NCBI RefSeq assembly: GCF_022063185.1
Contig: NZ_CP091914.1
Span: 124,001 to 188,000 of the forward strand
Reading direction: 5' to 3'
DNA: 64,000 nucleotides
From: Nostoc sp. UHCC 0870
Lineage (GTDB): Bacteria > Cyanobacteriota > Cyanobacteriia > Cyanobacteriales > Nostocaceae
Made by a program: the position numbers and the translations under genes
Shown: one piece after another, positions 53,338-61,981 of the stretch
Position numbering within the stretch: position 1 is the first letter of the stretch
How the letters are laid out: every line of letters starts with the position of its first letter
The notes under the pieces: generated by a model
Databases searched by the model: none
Seen by the model: the letters and a program-made list of their open reading frames with translations, nothing else
What the model was told of the DNA's origin: nothing

Positions 53338-54757
53338 GGCTCTCCCAGAGTAGTTATGCTAGAATAGCATGAATAAATCCAGTATAATTCAATAGAATTA
53401 GCAGTGATTAGTGGCGATAATCCAAGCTGGGAAGGAGTTATACAAGCAATTAAGACTATAAATAAGCAAGAAAGGTTGAGAATAAAATTAGCATTTTAAT
53501 AAATATGCCTTCTAATCCCCTACTTCATTTTATTACTAAAGTTATTAATATTGAAGATATTAAGGTTGTGAATTACAATTTTATCACCGATGATGAAATC
53601 GTAATTGAAATCCAAAGTCAGTCAAAAGTTGCTCAGTGTCCTCGCTGTGGAAAGACAACTGATAAAACTCATCAAAATCATTGGTATATGGTCAGAGATA
53701 TACCCATGAGTGGCTATCAAGTAATTTTAAAAGTAAATCGTCGTCAATTGAAATGTACAGAATGTCAGAAAGTATTCAGCGAAAAACTGTCTTTTGTAAA
53801 AAGTAGAAGAACTTACACAACAAGACTAGGGATGAAAGTAATCAAGGAAGTATTAGAGACGGATGTGGAGAGTGCAGCTAGAAGAAATAGAATGACACCA
53901 TCTGAGATAGAAACAATATTAAAAGAGTTAGAAGCAGATTTGCTAAAAGAAAAACCTCGTCAGATAAAAAAGCTAGGAATAGATGAAATCACACAATTAA
54001 AAGGGGGAAAGAATTATGCAGCAGTATTAGTAGATTTAGAGACAAGAAGACCCATAGCTTTGTTAGAAAAAAGAAATAAAGCAGTTATAGCAGAATACTT
54101 ATCCAGTCTAGGTTCAGAGGTACTGAATCAAATAGAAGAAGTCAGCATAGACTTATGGATACCCTATAAAAGTTTAATCCAAGAAATGCTACCGAATGCT
54201 CAAGTGGTGGCAGATAGATTCCATGTCATGAAACAAATAAACCAGGAGTTAGACGCAAGAAGAAAACAGGAAAAAAGAGCAGCAGAGAAAATTAAAAATC
54301 GCCAAGAAAGAGAAAAGAAATTAGCTGGCTTAACTCACAGTAAATACCCTTTGCTAAAGAAAAAAGAAAGCCTGAGTGATGAAGAAAAGGCGAAGATAGC
54401 TTCACTCCAAAAAGTTGCTCCAGAGTTAGGAGAAATGTATCGGAATAAAGAAGCAATTAGAGATATATTTGAAAGTCCGATAACCAGTGATGAAGCCTTA
54501 GATAAATTCCTGGAATGGACTCAAGCAGCTTATAAATTATTCCCCAAAAGTTGTCGAACCATCTGTAGATGGATAGATGAAATTCTTGCTTATTTTGATC
54601 ACCGAACTACTCAAGGTATCGTAGAAGGAATTAATCAGAAGATTAAGCTCATTAAACGCAGAGCTTATGGCTTAACTAACTTTAATAGTTTTAGAAGAAG
54701 GGTTTTACTAAATTGGTATTTCTGTTGTTAATTTAACATATCTAGTCTGGGAGAGCC
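53338..54757 (+). mobile_element. ISL3-family insertion sequence
   Basis: Ends GGCTCTCCCAGA (53338) and TCTGGGAGAGCC (to 54757), flanked by perfect 8-bp direct repeats AAAAATTA (53330-53337 and 54758-54765). The family typically makes 8-bp duplications. 1420 bp, one transposase gene. Confidence 0.93.
53505..54731 (+). CDS. ISL3-family transposase
   Basis: 408 aa. The N-terminal zinc-binding part (AQCPRCGKTTDKTHQNHWYM, LKCTECQKVFSEKLSF) is followed by an HTH and the DDE domain: KKLGIDEITQLKGGKNYAAV (D), NAQVVADRFHVMKQINQELD (D) and TTQGIVEGINQKIKLIKRRA (E), with FNSFRRRVLL at the end. Complete and in its normal place between the inverted repeats. Confidence 0.93.
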   Translation: MPSNPLLHFITKVINIEDIKVVNYNFITDDEIVIEIQSQSKVAQCPRCGKTTDKTHQNHWYMVRDIPMSGYQVILKVNRRQLKCTECQKVFSEKLSFVKSRRTYTTRLGMKVIKEVLETDVESAARRNRMTPSEIETILKELEADLLKEKPRQIKKLGIDEITQLKGGKNYAAVLVDLETRRPIALLEKRNKAVIAEYLSSLGSEVLNQIEEVSIDLWIPYKSLIQEMLPNAQVVADRFHVMKQINQELDARRKQEKRAAEKIKNRQEREKKLAGLTHSKYPLLKKKESLSDEEKAKIASLQKVAPELGEMYRNKEAIRDIFESPITSDEALDKFLEWTQAAYKLFPKSCRTICRWIDEILAYFDHRTTQGIVEGINQKIKLIKRRAYGLTNFNSFRRRVLLNWYFCC

Positions 54758-55230
54758 AAAAATTACCCGTCTCTCATGAAGAAATGGCAGTAGCTCATGC
54801 TGCTATTGAAGTATTAAAAGCGAAGAAAGCCGAAGAAAACAAAACTAAAAAGCTAACACCCATTACCGAGATAGTTTCGCCACTTATTCAAGATGAAGAA
54901 GCCGTATTGCAAGACATGAGAAAATATTTGCACTCTGGTAGTGATGTTCTTCGACAAAAAGCTATTGATTGGGCTTGTGACCCTATCAATCAATGTCAAT
55001 TAGTGAAGAGAAATGGACAGGTTGTTGATATTAACTGGGTAGATTTTTGAAGTGAGGAGACAGAAGCGATCACACTTATGCTATTAGGACGTGGGCCTTC
55101 TGGCGAGAAACCATCAGATTTTCCTGATTTAGTTAGAGACTCCAAAGGAGTAGTAGCCAATTATTTAATCTCATGTTCTGACAGAACCAGTACAACGAGT
55201 TCTTCTACAAGACCCACTAACCAAAAACTT

Positions 55231-55701
55231 ATGACTACCACAATTATCAAAGCCATCAGCCTTCACCAACCCTGGGCATCCCTCATCACAATGGGACTAA
55301 AAAAGTACGAAACACGCTCTTGGGCTACCAACTACAGAGGCCCATTGTTAATCTGCGCTGCAAAAAAAACTAGCAGAGAACAAAAGCTGTATCATCAATA
55401 TTTTCTCAACAAGTATCAACAAATACTCACCAACACTGACAACTATATCGAGTGGGAAGACTTACCTTTTGGAAGTGCGATCGCTCAGGTCAACCTAACC
55501 GACTGCATACGCATGACCCCAGCATTCATCAGCGAACAGCCCCAAACCGAGCTTGATACCGGCGACTGGCAAGTAGGTAGATTTGCTTGGCGGTTGGACA
55601 ATATCAGGCGGATTGTACCTGCAATTCCTATTACTGGTAAACAGGGGTTGTTTAATGCTGAAGTCGAGCTAACAAGTTTGACTTTGGAGGCAGTCTCATG
55701 A
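55231..55701 (+). CDS. ASCH-domain protein
   Basis: 156 aa from MTTTIIKAISLHQPWASLIT, the classic opening of ASCH domains; the longer frame to 55078 is not conserved-looking. KKYETRSWATNYRGPLLICA is the second hallmark. ASCH proteins bind RNA or act as nucleoside-modification enzymes (amidohydrolases). Frequently found on phages and plasmids. Its stop overlaps the ATG of the next tiny gene, forming a coupled set with the DUF488-AlkB gene. Confidence 0.82.
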   Translation: MTTTIIKAISLHQPWASLITMGLKKYETRSWATNYRGPLLICAAKKTSREQKLYHQYFLNKYQQILTNTDNYIEWEDLPFGSAIAQVNLTDCIRMTPAFISEQPQTELDTGDWQVGRFAWRLDNIRRIVPAIPITGKQGLFNAEVELTSLTLEAVS

Positions 55702-55835
55702 TGTACATCCTCTCTCTTTTCTCCGGCATCGACGGACTTTGCCACCACGGTATCTCTGCGGCGGGTTTATTCCACAAGCCCACCGTGGAAAGCCGTCTTG
55801 CCTGGGTTACTGACTACGATCTAGTGGGGGTATAG
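55698..55835 (+). pseudogene. Tiny ORF resembling the start of a C5 cytosine methyltransferase
   Basis: 45 codons, ATGA-coupled to the ASCH gene and ending 1 bp before the next start. It begins MMYILSLFSGIDGLCHHGIS, like the SAM-binding opening LFSGIGGL of DNA cytosine-5 methyltransferases, with AAGLFHK following as in AGF. The remainder (ESRLAWVTDYDLVGV) is short and ends in TAG. Probably a deletion remnant whose translation start is retained. Confidence 0.45.
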
Positions 55836-55836
55836 T

Positions 55837-57144
55837 ATGATTTTTACCTCATATTACGCCGGCGAAATCAAAGGAGAACCAGTCTCCATCTCCCTCTATC
55901 TCCCCAAAGGCTGGAAAGGCAAGCACCTTCCCCTATTTGCCCCTACTCCCGAACTGTTGCATTGGTGGAAATTCTCCGCAAAAGATACCGCCGCACAACA
56001 GGAATACAAACGACAGTTCCGCGAGATTCTGGACTCTCGGCTTTCTCTGATACAGCTTTGGGTAGCCAAGCAGAAGGACAACCCTGTGGATATAACGCTG
56101 TGCTGCTTCGAGAAAACTGGGGATTTCTGCCATCGGTATCAGGTTGGAGAAGAAGTAGTACAAAAATACTTACCTGAGCTTTGGGGCGGAGAAATCGGCA
56201 CTGTTGACCGCAAGAGGCAGGGAGCAAGGGGGACAAGGGAGACAAGAGACAAGAGACAAGGGGAAAACTTCTCCCCTATTCTCCCCACACCCTGCCACAA
56301 ACCAGTTTTCTCTGCCACTTATCCACAACGAGTTTTGAGTCTCATCGAACAGTGCCACTCGTCCGGTTATCCTGTACAGTGCGATCGCCTAGCTTGCGGG
56401 TACTATCGGGTTTCTCTGCATGGCGAAGATTTGGGCGATTGGTCAGAGTTGGGGGTGCTGGGGGTTCTGTCGGGGTTGCAGCATGAGTTTTACCGTGGTC
56501 GGTTGTTTCCGTCGTTGGCTATTGCAACTCCTCAAGTTCCAGATGTACCACAGCCTGTTGCCGCACAACCCGAATCCCCCAGCTTGATTACACGGCTGGA
56601 CAAGCTAGAAGGGGAGGAATTAGCCCAGATTCAAAACTGGTGCAAGTCCATCAAAAAACAGATGTTCCCCTCAGTCTCTCAGTATGCCGATGGTCGTCTG
56701 GAGTTGCACCTGCGGCGGTTCGTTAGTTTGGCTAGTGCTAAATCTGGTAAAAAAGCTGAGGTAAAATTGATTGCGTCGGGGCATTATGCTGGTGCAGATG
56801 TGATTGAGGCTTTGGGCGAGAAGCTGCTGCCGGACTTTCACCAAGCACTTGTACTGTTTTATCCATCTGGGACGCAAATTAAAGTACATCGGGATTCTCC
56901 AGCCTATGCTTCGGGGGCAGCGCAAATCAACATTATGGGTCGGGCGAAGTTCTCAATCTCCGGTTGCCAAGATCCTCGGCGGATGGAATCATATTGGTTG
57001 GAAGATGGCGATTGCATTGCTTTTGACAACAAGCAGCCGCATGGGATTGAACGGGTGGTAGGTGACAGGTGGTGTGTGTGTTTCTTCAGGCTCAAGGCGG
57101 AGTGTTTGGAGCAGGAGTACGGGAGGCAGTTGAGCTTGGTTTAA
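55837..57144 (+). CDS. DUF488-AlkB-like 2OG-Fe(II) oxygenase fusion
   Basis: 435 aa. Residues 1-115 match DUF488 (REILDSRLSLIQLWVAKQKD, VDITLCCFEKTGDFCHRYQV). Residues about 255-425 are AlkB-like: ALVLFYPSGTQIKVHRDSPA gives the H.D pair, CIAFDNKQPHGIERVVGDRW the distal His and Arg, so iron and 2-oxoglutarate sites look complete. AlkB-type enzymes remove alkyl groups from nucleic acids. Residues about 128-150 (GARGTRETRDKRQG) are coded by a purine-rich AAGRGAGACAAG-type repeat inserted in frame. Last gene of the ASCH cluster. Confidence 0.8.
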   Translation: MIFTSYYAGEIKGEPVSISLYLPKGWKGKHLPLFAPTPELLHWWKFSAKDTAAQQEYKRQFREILDSRLSLIQLWVAKQKDNPVDITLCCFEKTGDFCHRYQVGEEVVQKYLPELWGGEIGTVDRKRQGARGTRETRDKRQGENFSPILPTPCHKPVFSATYPQRVLSLIEQCHSSGYPVQCDRLACGYYRVSLHGEDLGDWSELGVLGVLSGLQHEFYRGRLFPSLAIATPQVPDVPQPVAAQPESPSLITRLDKLEGEELAQIQNWCKSIKKQMFPSVSQYADGRLELHLRRFVSLASAKSGKKAEVKLIASGHYAGADVIEALGEKLLPDFHQALVLFYPSGTQIKVHRDSPAYASGAAQINIMGRAKFSISGCQDPRRMESYWLEDGDCIAFDNKQPHGIERVVGDRWCVCFFRLKAECLEQEYGRQLSLV

Positions 57145-57163
57145 TGGGAGAGTTGCCACCAAG

Positions 57164-57649
57164 TTAAGCCTCGGCGGATACCCTAGTTAATTTCCAAGCA
57201 GAACACCATCCAGCCTGATAAGCATCATCTGTGACATCATCAATAACTATCAACCCATCTAATCCGATGTAGTAAGGTAAAGGACTACCAGTAATCCAGC
57301 CATATGCTATTGCTTCAGAGTCTCGTTCTTCAACGGTAAAAATATCTAAACTTTCTTCTAAAACATGGTATGGCAAATAACAACAAGGATACTCTCTAGT
57401 GGTAATTCGTTCTACAGAATATCTTTCCCACTTAAATTCAAATCCCTGTACTTGTCGATAATTATTGTCTAGCCAGTTATAAAGTCTTTTGCCGATTTCA
57501 AAAGCTTGAGATTCGCTGACACAGGCAAGCTTTGGAGTAAACATCTCACCATTAAAATGAACTGTAATATCCCAAAGTTCTTCCTCTTCAGTAAAATCTA
57601 TATCCTCATCAACCTCAATAATCCCAGCTTTATATAATTCAGCAGGCAC
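57164..57649 (-). CDS. Hypothetical acidic protein
   Basis: 161 aa, acidic, soluble. IIEVDEDIDFTEEEELWDIT and GWITGSPLPYYIGLDGLIVI, ending in a helix (AYQAGWCSAWKLTRV). No family recognised. Converges with the DUF488-AlkB gene, 20 bp apart. Confidence 0.55.
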   Translation of the reverse strand: MPAELYKAGIIEVDEDIDFTEEEELWDITVHFNGEMFTPKLACVSESQAFEIGKRLYNWLDNNYRQVQGFEFKWERYSVERITTREYPCCYLPYHVLEESLDIFTVEERDSEAIAYGWITGSPLPYYIGLDGLIVIDDVTDDAYQAGWCSAWKLTRVSAEA

Positions 57650-58320
57650 GACTCTTTTCTCCTATAACGCTATCTTTAGACGCAACAAAAGGCGATCGCA
57701 AAATGCTACGCCAGTGTTCCATCAGTACAAACGAAAAATGCTTGACTATCTACCGAGAGTGGATCACATCTGCCAATAACTCAATCCCTTTGCTGTGCAA
57801 TATAGTTCTTTACAGCTTCAGTTGAAATGTTGCCAGCAGTTCAACCCCTAACCGCTATCTTAATGGAGCAAGAGGACTCCGTGCGACCTAAAATGGTCAA
57901 TTGAAACTACCACAATCTACGTTACCTGTCTCACCTACACCCAACCCGCAACCAGCTAAATTTAATCTCATGTCTCAACTTCAGCAGACCAATTTAAGAA
58001 AGCTTTTTTACTTTTGACCCGTTGGGGAAAATAGGGGGAGGTTACAGCGTTTATTTGATAAGGTGATCGTCTTTTTCCCTAAAAAATTGCAGTTAACAGC
58101 CTGAGCGATGGCGTTCCGCCCACCAGAGGTGATCGCCGTTCTAATGTAATAATCAGTAGTCAGATATCTGAGTATCCGCATACTCGCAAAATGGCTGATG
58201 CCTAACGTCAAGGCTAATACGCTTGCTTTGTGATGTAACTTAAATCCACCAGGGAGGTACTGCCCCTCCTGTTGCCGCGTTATCAGCACGGTGCTTCACT
58301 TTTTAGCCTCTGGTGGAAGG
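57650..58320. other. Gene-poor stretch with a Y1-transposase remnant
   Basis: At 57781-57840 (minus) 19 codons read TAGNISTEAVKNYIAQQRD, like the C-terminus of IS200/IS605 TnpA proteins; nothing more of that gene is present. The rest has no convincing reading frame or repeat. Confidence 0.45.
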
Positions 58321-58403
58321 CGGAAGATGGAGGAATCGAACCCCCAGGTGTGACCCTGCTCTAGTTTTCAAGACTAGTTACCCTCCCTTGAGTAGCATCT
58401 TCC
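58321..58403 (-). tRNA. trnS: tRNA-Ser (UGA)
   Basis: Minus strand, 83 nt. The acceptor pairs GGAAGAT with ATCTTCC, discriminator G. Anticodon arm CTAGT-CTTGAAA-ACTAG with anticodon TGA. T arm GGGGG-TTCGATT-CCTCC. A class II variable arm (AGCAGGGTCACACCT) fits serine. The D arm (TACT...GGTA) is weak. CCA is not encoded. Found in an accessory region, so it may be a supplementary or degenerate copy. Confidence 0.72.
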
Positions 58404-58408
58404 ATATA

Positions 58409-59313
58409 GAACCCATTTGGGATCTATGAAGTAGCTAATCTTCGGAGCATAAGTCTGACAAAACAGAGATGAATTTTAGTCGTCGCATTCTCCAAAGTTC
58501 TTTCAAAATTTTTGACCAAGCTTTTACAGCGTTCCATCCAAGCATTACTTCTTTCAATGACCCATCTGGCTTTAACTGGTACAAAACCAGACTTTCCTTT
58601 CTGGACTTTTTCCGACTGGGATGGCTTGGGAGACAATTGAAATTGAATTTTACTCATGATTTGAGGATAAATTTTGACTAACTCTGCTTCGAGAAAGTCA
58701 GGATGATAACCGTTGTCTAAAAGGATTGTCGTTTTAGGTAGTTCCACAGGTTTGAATTTGAAGAAGTCGATATGAATTGTCAACATCTCAATCAGCCCTT
58801 GGTCATCAGAAATATTCGCCTGAGTACAGTGAGTAAAAAAGGGAAAGCCGAGAATATCTACTGCAAGATGCCTTTTTATACCGTTAGTGGACTTGTAAAA
58901 ACAAAACCCCTTGGTTTCGATACTAGCGTTACAAGTATTTTTGACTGCTTGGGAATCGATCATGATCAAGGTAGTCCAAAGTGGCTTTCTTCCTTGTTTT
59001 TCTCGGACTCTGTGATGTAAAATCTCCATGATATCCTCAATCAATCCATCACTTCGCCACTGCTTGTAATGCCAAAAAACTGTGGAATAGGGCGGCAAAT
59101 CCTTCGGTAAGTCAGCCCAATTGCAACCATTTTTCAGTTGATAAAAGATGCCATCTAAAATTTGTCTTTTACTCCATGTAGGTGGACGAGTCAGCTTCTT
59201 TTTAGGTAATAATGGTTCAATAATTAACCACTCTTCATCTGTTAAACTGCTTAAATACATAAGTGATAAAAAATACTGCTATAATAACAGTATACTAGAT
59301 CCCAAATGGGTTC
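58409..59313 (-). mobile_element. IS5-family insertion sequence
   Basis: Perfect 18-bp inverted repeats GAACCCATTTGGGATCTA (58409-58426 and 59296-59313), flanked by TATA on both sides (58405-58408, 59314-59317), read as a 4-bp target duplication; the TA-rich ends leave 2 bp possible. It separates tRNA-Ser from the 3' end of the EEP-family gene. Confidence 0.88.
58424..59260 (-). CDS. IS5-family transposase
   Basis: 278 aa in one frame. DUF4096-type N-terminus (LTDEEWLIIEPLLPKKKLTR, YQLKNGCNWADLPKDLP). Catalytic residues: LIMIDSQAVKNTCNAS (D), ILLDNGYHPDFLEAE (D), RWVIERSNAWMERCKSLVKN (E). Unlike many relatives it does not need frameshifting. Complete. Confidence 0.92.
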   Translation of the reverse strand: MYLSSLTDEEWLIIEPLLPKKKLTRPPTWSKRQILDGIFYQLKNGCNWADLPKDLPPYSTVFWHYKQWRSDGLIEDIMEILHHRVREKQGRKPLWTTLIMIDSQAVKNTCNASIETKGFCFYKSTNGIKRHLAVDILGFPFFTHCTQANISDDQGLIEMLTIHIDFFKFKPVELPKTTILLDNGYHPDFLEAELVKIYPQIMSKIQFQLSPKPSQSEKVQKGKSGFVPVKARWVIERSNAWMERCKSLVKNFERTLENATTKIHLCFVRLMLRRLATS

Positions 59314-60667
59314 TATATTCCGTTGCTAATTGGGATTTCAAGGCTTCTCCACTGAGACTAGACAGAATAGGTGTAGACGATACAGGGAGATTAACAACAG
59401 ATGATACTTTTGGCAATTGGAACTGAGCTAAAACTGGATCATGGTCACTTAAAGGTTTTGGTTTATTAACATTGACGTGAACGATATCAAATTTTACAGA
59501 TGTATTATTGGACAAATTCTGGCTGACTAAAATATAGTCAAGCTGTTGAAGACGATTACGGAATTTATAGGTATATCGGTCATTCTCCTCTAGTAAATCA
59601 GAAAGATTTTTCAAGCCAGACTTTTGCAGAGCCTTGATAGTTTCTGAATCGTTTAAATCATTTAAATCCCCTGCTACAATTACATTTGCATTGTTATCTT
59701 CAGCCAATATTTTCCGAGTAAAGTCACCTACAATATTTGCTTGGTTTAATCTTTGTGTATCATTATCATCTCGTTGGGAAACAAAGTGATTACCAACAAC
59801 AAAGAGAGAGTTGTTGTTGAATATAAACTCAGCAGCGAGGGGTTTACGACTACGCTTAAATGCCGAATTTGTTGGATCTATTCGAGCTGGATTGAGAGAC
59901 AATTTAGGTCCATCTAACACGGAAACAGTATCTATAGCTGTTCCAACTGTCCCTGCTGCTAGGCTTACTCGTTGTGGTTGATATAAGTAACCTACTCGAA
60001 TATTTCCGCCTGGTTCACCGCCATCAGCGTTTCTTTCAGGCGCAATATCAAAGGCAATATATTCGGGGCCACCTACACTTTTAATGGCATTGATTAATTT
60101 ATTGTAAGTTTCTGTAGCTTCTACGATTTGTGAGTTTTGAGAACCGTCATTGTCTTGAATTTCTGTAAGAACTATGATATCTGGAGCAGCTAAATTCTTA
60201 ACAATTAATTCACTTAAGGGTACGAAGCGTTCTGTATCTCCTGGATCTAGATTTTCTACATTGAAACCTGCTACTGTCAATAAATCTTCTCCAGATTTTA
60301 AAGCTGTATTTTCACGATTGTCTTGAGGTTCAGGTACTAATTCTTCTGGTTGTGGTCTTGTCGGTTGAGAGGAAATCACTCGGCTGATATATTTCTCTAC
60401 AATCCATCTTTCTTGACCATCTGGTAGTTGAATTTCTACCCAATTCCCATTTTTAGCAGTTGTTACTACTTTAGCAACTGTTCCATCTAAGGCACGTCCG
60501 ATTAAACTGGATGAGGAGGTTTGATGAAGAGGTACACCAAGATTTGATGTAGCTTTCAACTCTACTTGCTCACCGGATACAACATCTATCGCCCAAGCCG
60601 GAGTCGCAATTAGGACTACTGATAGCAGTAAGCCAACCAAAAAACTAATTATTTTTTTCACTGTCAT
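59279..60667 (-). CDS. Exported endonuclease/exonuclease/phosphatase-family protein with SH3b domain
   Basis: About 462 aa from MTVKKIISFLVGLLLSVVLI, a clear signal peptide ending ATPAWA. Residues about 30-95 are an SH3b-like domain (GVPLHQTSSSSLIGRALDGT). Residues 130-420 are the EEP fold: VAGFNVENLDPGD, IIVLTEIQDNDGSQN (Glu), VGNHFVSQRDDND, VIVAGDLNDLND and LSDHDPVLAQF. EEP proteins hydrolyse phosphodiesters in nucleic acids or lipids; export suggests extracellular nuclease activity. The last 12 residues are coded by the IS5 element that entered after codon ATE, so the natural C-terminus is lost. Confidence 0.85.
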   Translation of the reverse strand: MTVKKIISFLVGLLLSVVLIATPAWAIDVVSGEQVELKATSNLGVPLHQTSSSSLIGRALDGTVAKVVTTAKNGNWVEIQLPDGQERWIVEKYISRVISSQPTRPQPEELVPEPQDNRENTALKSGEDLLTVAGFNVENLDPGDTERFVPLSELIVKNLAAPDIIVLTEIQDNDGSQNSQIVEATETYNKLINAIKSVGGPEYIAFDIAPERNADGGEPGGNIRVGYLYQPQRVSLAAGTVGTAIDTVSVLDGPKLSLNPARIDPTNSAFKRSRKPLAAEFIFNNNSLFVVGNHFVSQRDDNDTQRLNQANIVGDFTRKILAEDNNANVIVAGDLNDLNDSETIKALQKSGLKNLSDLLEENDRYTYKFRNRLQQLDYILVSQNLSNNTSVKFDIVHVNVNKPKPLSDHDPVLAQFQLPKVSSVVNLPVSSTPILSSLSGEALKSQLATEYRTHLGSSILLL

Positions 60668-60959
60668 AAATCGAGCCGAATCCACTTGTACAATTTACTT
60701 CTTTAAAATTCCCTCTCAACAGTATTGATTCCTGATTTAGTGAGAAAAAGAGAACAGAAGCGTTCAATTACAAGAGAGTGAAAAAGGAATAGATACTTAC
60801 TGCTGCTGTGCTGTGCTTATTGGAACAACAATCCGAGGAATTGCTGCTCTGGGTATCTTGACAACAACATTGGTGAATGCGATCGCTGTAGTTCACTGCA
60901 CCAAGTAACGGAATTGCTACAATCGAATCAATTGAAACTGCAAACTATTTTTAGCAGGT

Positions 60960-61445
60960 ATGTCCAGTTTTTGGTTTTGGGAAAAAGATTCGGTTGAATA
61001 CGAAATTTTCAAGAAATATGAACGGGCATTAGTTAGCATTGGAGTAAACTTTTCCCTTGAGCAAGTCCAAGAAGCATTGGAAGTTTGCACTTATGGGCTA
61101 GAAGATGCCTTTAGAAGCACAATCGACTATGTGCTTTGGTTGCAAAAGAATGAAAAACAGGTTTTCCCTAATGCCATTTTGATTAGTGCGCTGCAAGAAC
61201 AATGGAAGCCAAAGGCATGGAAAGATGACTATCTGGAACTGCCCCTGTTGGAGTCACCGGGACAAAAGTGGTGGAATGCCGCAGCCAAAATGTGGGGGTA
61301 TGATGTACGTAATCGCCTTGTTGCTAATGTTTTTTATGACAACGGTACAGAGTTCATCAAATTCACCAACGGCAAAGAAATTACTGTAGATACTGCGTGG
61401 CGTTGGGAGTGGGAACGGGTGCTGAAATATGCCACTAATCAATAG
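60960..61445 (+). CDS. Hypothetical protein
   Basis: 161 aa, soluble, rich in Trp. YEIFKKYERALVSIGVNFSL then QVQEALEVCTYGLEDAFRST are helical; NVFYDNGTEFIKFTNGKEIT is strand-rich. No family recognised. Starts 39 bp after a purine-rich stretch; no clear ribosome binding site. Confidence 0.5.
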   Translation: MSSFWFWEKDSVEYEIFKKYERALVSIGVNFSLEQVQEALEVCTYGLEDAFRSTIDYVLWLQKNEKQVFPNAILISALQEQWKPKAWKDDYLELPLLESPGQKWWNAAAKMWGYDVRNRLVANVFYDNGTEFIKFTNGKEITVDTAWRWEWERVLKYATNQ

Positions 61446-61455
61446 CTCCGGCTAA

Positions 61456-61788
61456 TCATCCCTGCACCGGAAACCGCCGCATCATCTCTGCCAACTCGAC
61501 AGCCGCACCATCCGCCGTATACACAACCTCACCCGACATCGCAATCACAATCCTGTTTTTCCTCGCCCATTCAAACCAATCCTTCACAGCAGATTTGACC
61601 TGCGCTGACTCCGGTTTCCTGCCTTCCTTACAGGCAGCCACAAACACAGCTTCCGGTGACTTAATCCCTTTCCAAGTCCGTAAGGCTTCTTTGAGATAGG
61701 CGATCGCACCCGGTACATTTTCCCAGTACCGCCTGACTGTACGCTGAATTTCTGAATTGAGGCGAAATCTTTTTTTACGTACAAACAC
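61456..61788 (-). CDS. Small accessory protein, intact member of a repeated family
   Basis: 110 aa, basic. RFRLNSEIQRTVRRYWENVP, AIAYLKEALRTWKGIKSPEA, VKDWFEWARKNRIVIAMSGE, ending AEMMRRFPVQG. Two decayed relatives lie at 26279 and 63330. Function unknown; the sequence suggests a helical DNA- or RNA-binding protein of mobile segments. Confidence 0.55.
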   Translation of the reverse strand: MFVRKKRFRLNSEIQRTVRRYWENVPGAIAYLKEALRTWKGIKSPEAVFVAACKEGRKPESAQVKSAVKDWFEWARKNRIVIAMSGEVVYTADGAAVELAEMMRRFPVQG

Positions 61789-61981
61789 TAAACCTTTAGT
61801 ATAAAAAATAATTTATACTAAATAAGCAGTAAATAAGTATTTAAATTTTCCAACTTAAACAACACTAGAAAGGATTATTCGTAATCGTGAAAAAATAAAT
61901 GAAGTTTGGAAATAGTTAAATAATTAATAATTACGAGCAAAGTAGTTAAACCTATCTAATAATATCCTACTTATTAATTTT

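Larger units (their letters stand above)
51883..55050 (+). pseudogene. Replication-type wHTH gene split by an ISL3 element
   Basis: The 5' part runs 51883-53337 and the 3' part 54758-55050. Removing the IS and one 8-bp AAAAATTA copy joins PLAKKL to PVSHEEMAVAHAAIEVLKAK in one frame, giving about 580 residues. Residues 45-160 look like a winged-helix region (DRLAIDILADIVYWYRPYLQ, LNASPRCVRESMRLLERMGL), as in plasmid or phage replication-initiation accessory proteins. The middle is Ser/Thr-rich and disordered. At present the 5' part ends in nine IS-coded residues at 53367. ATGA overlap with the previous gene favours this start. Confidence 0.75.

Noticed and set aside
58008..58289. 93-codon frame upstream of tRNA-Ser
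   Set aside because: No family features, no ribosome binding site, and the reading looks like random translation of a gene-poor stretch.
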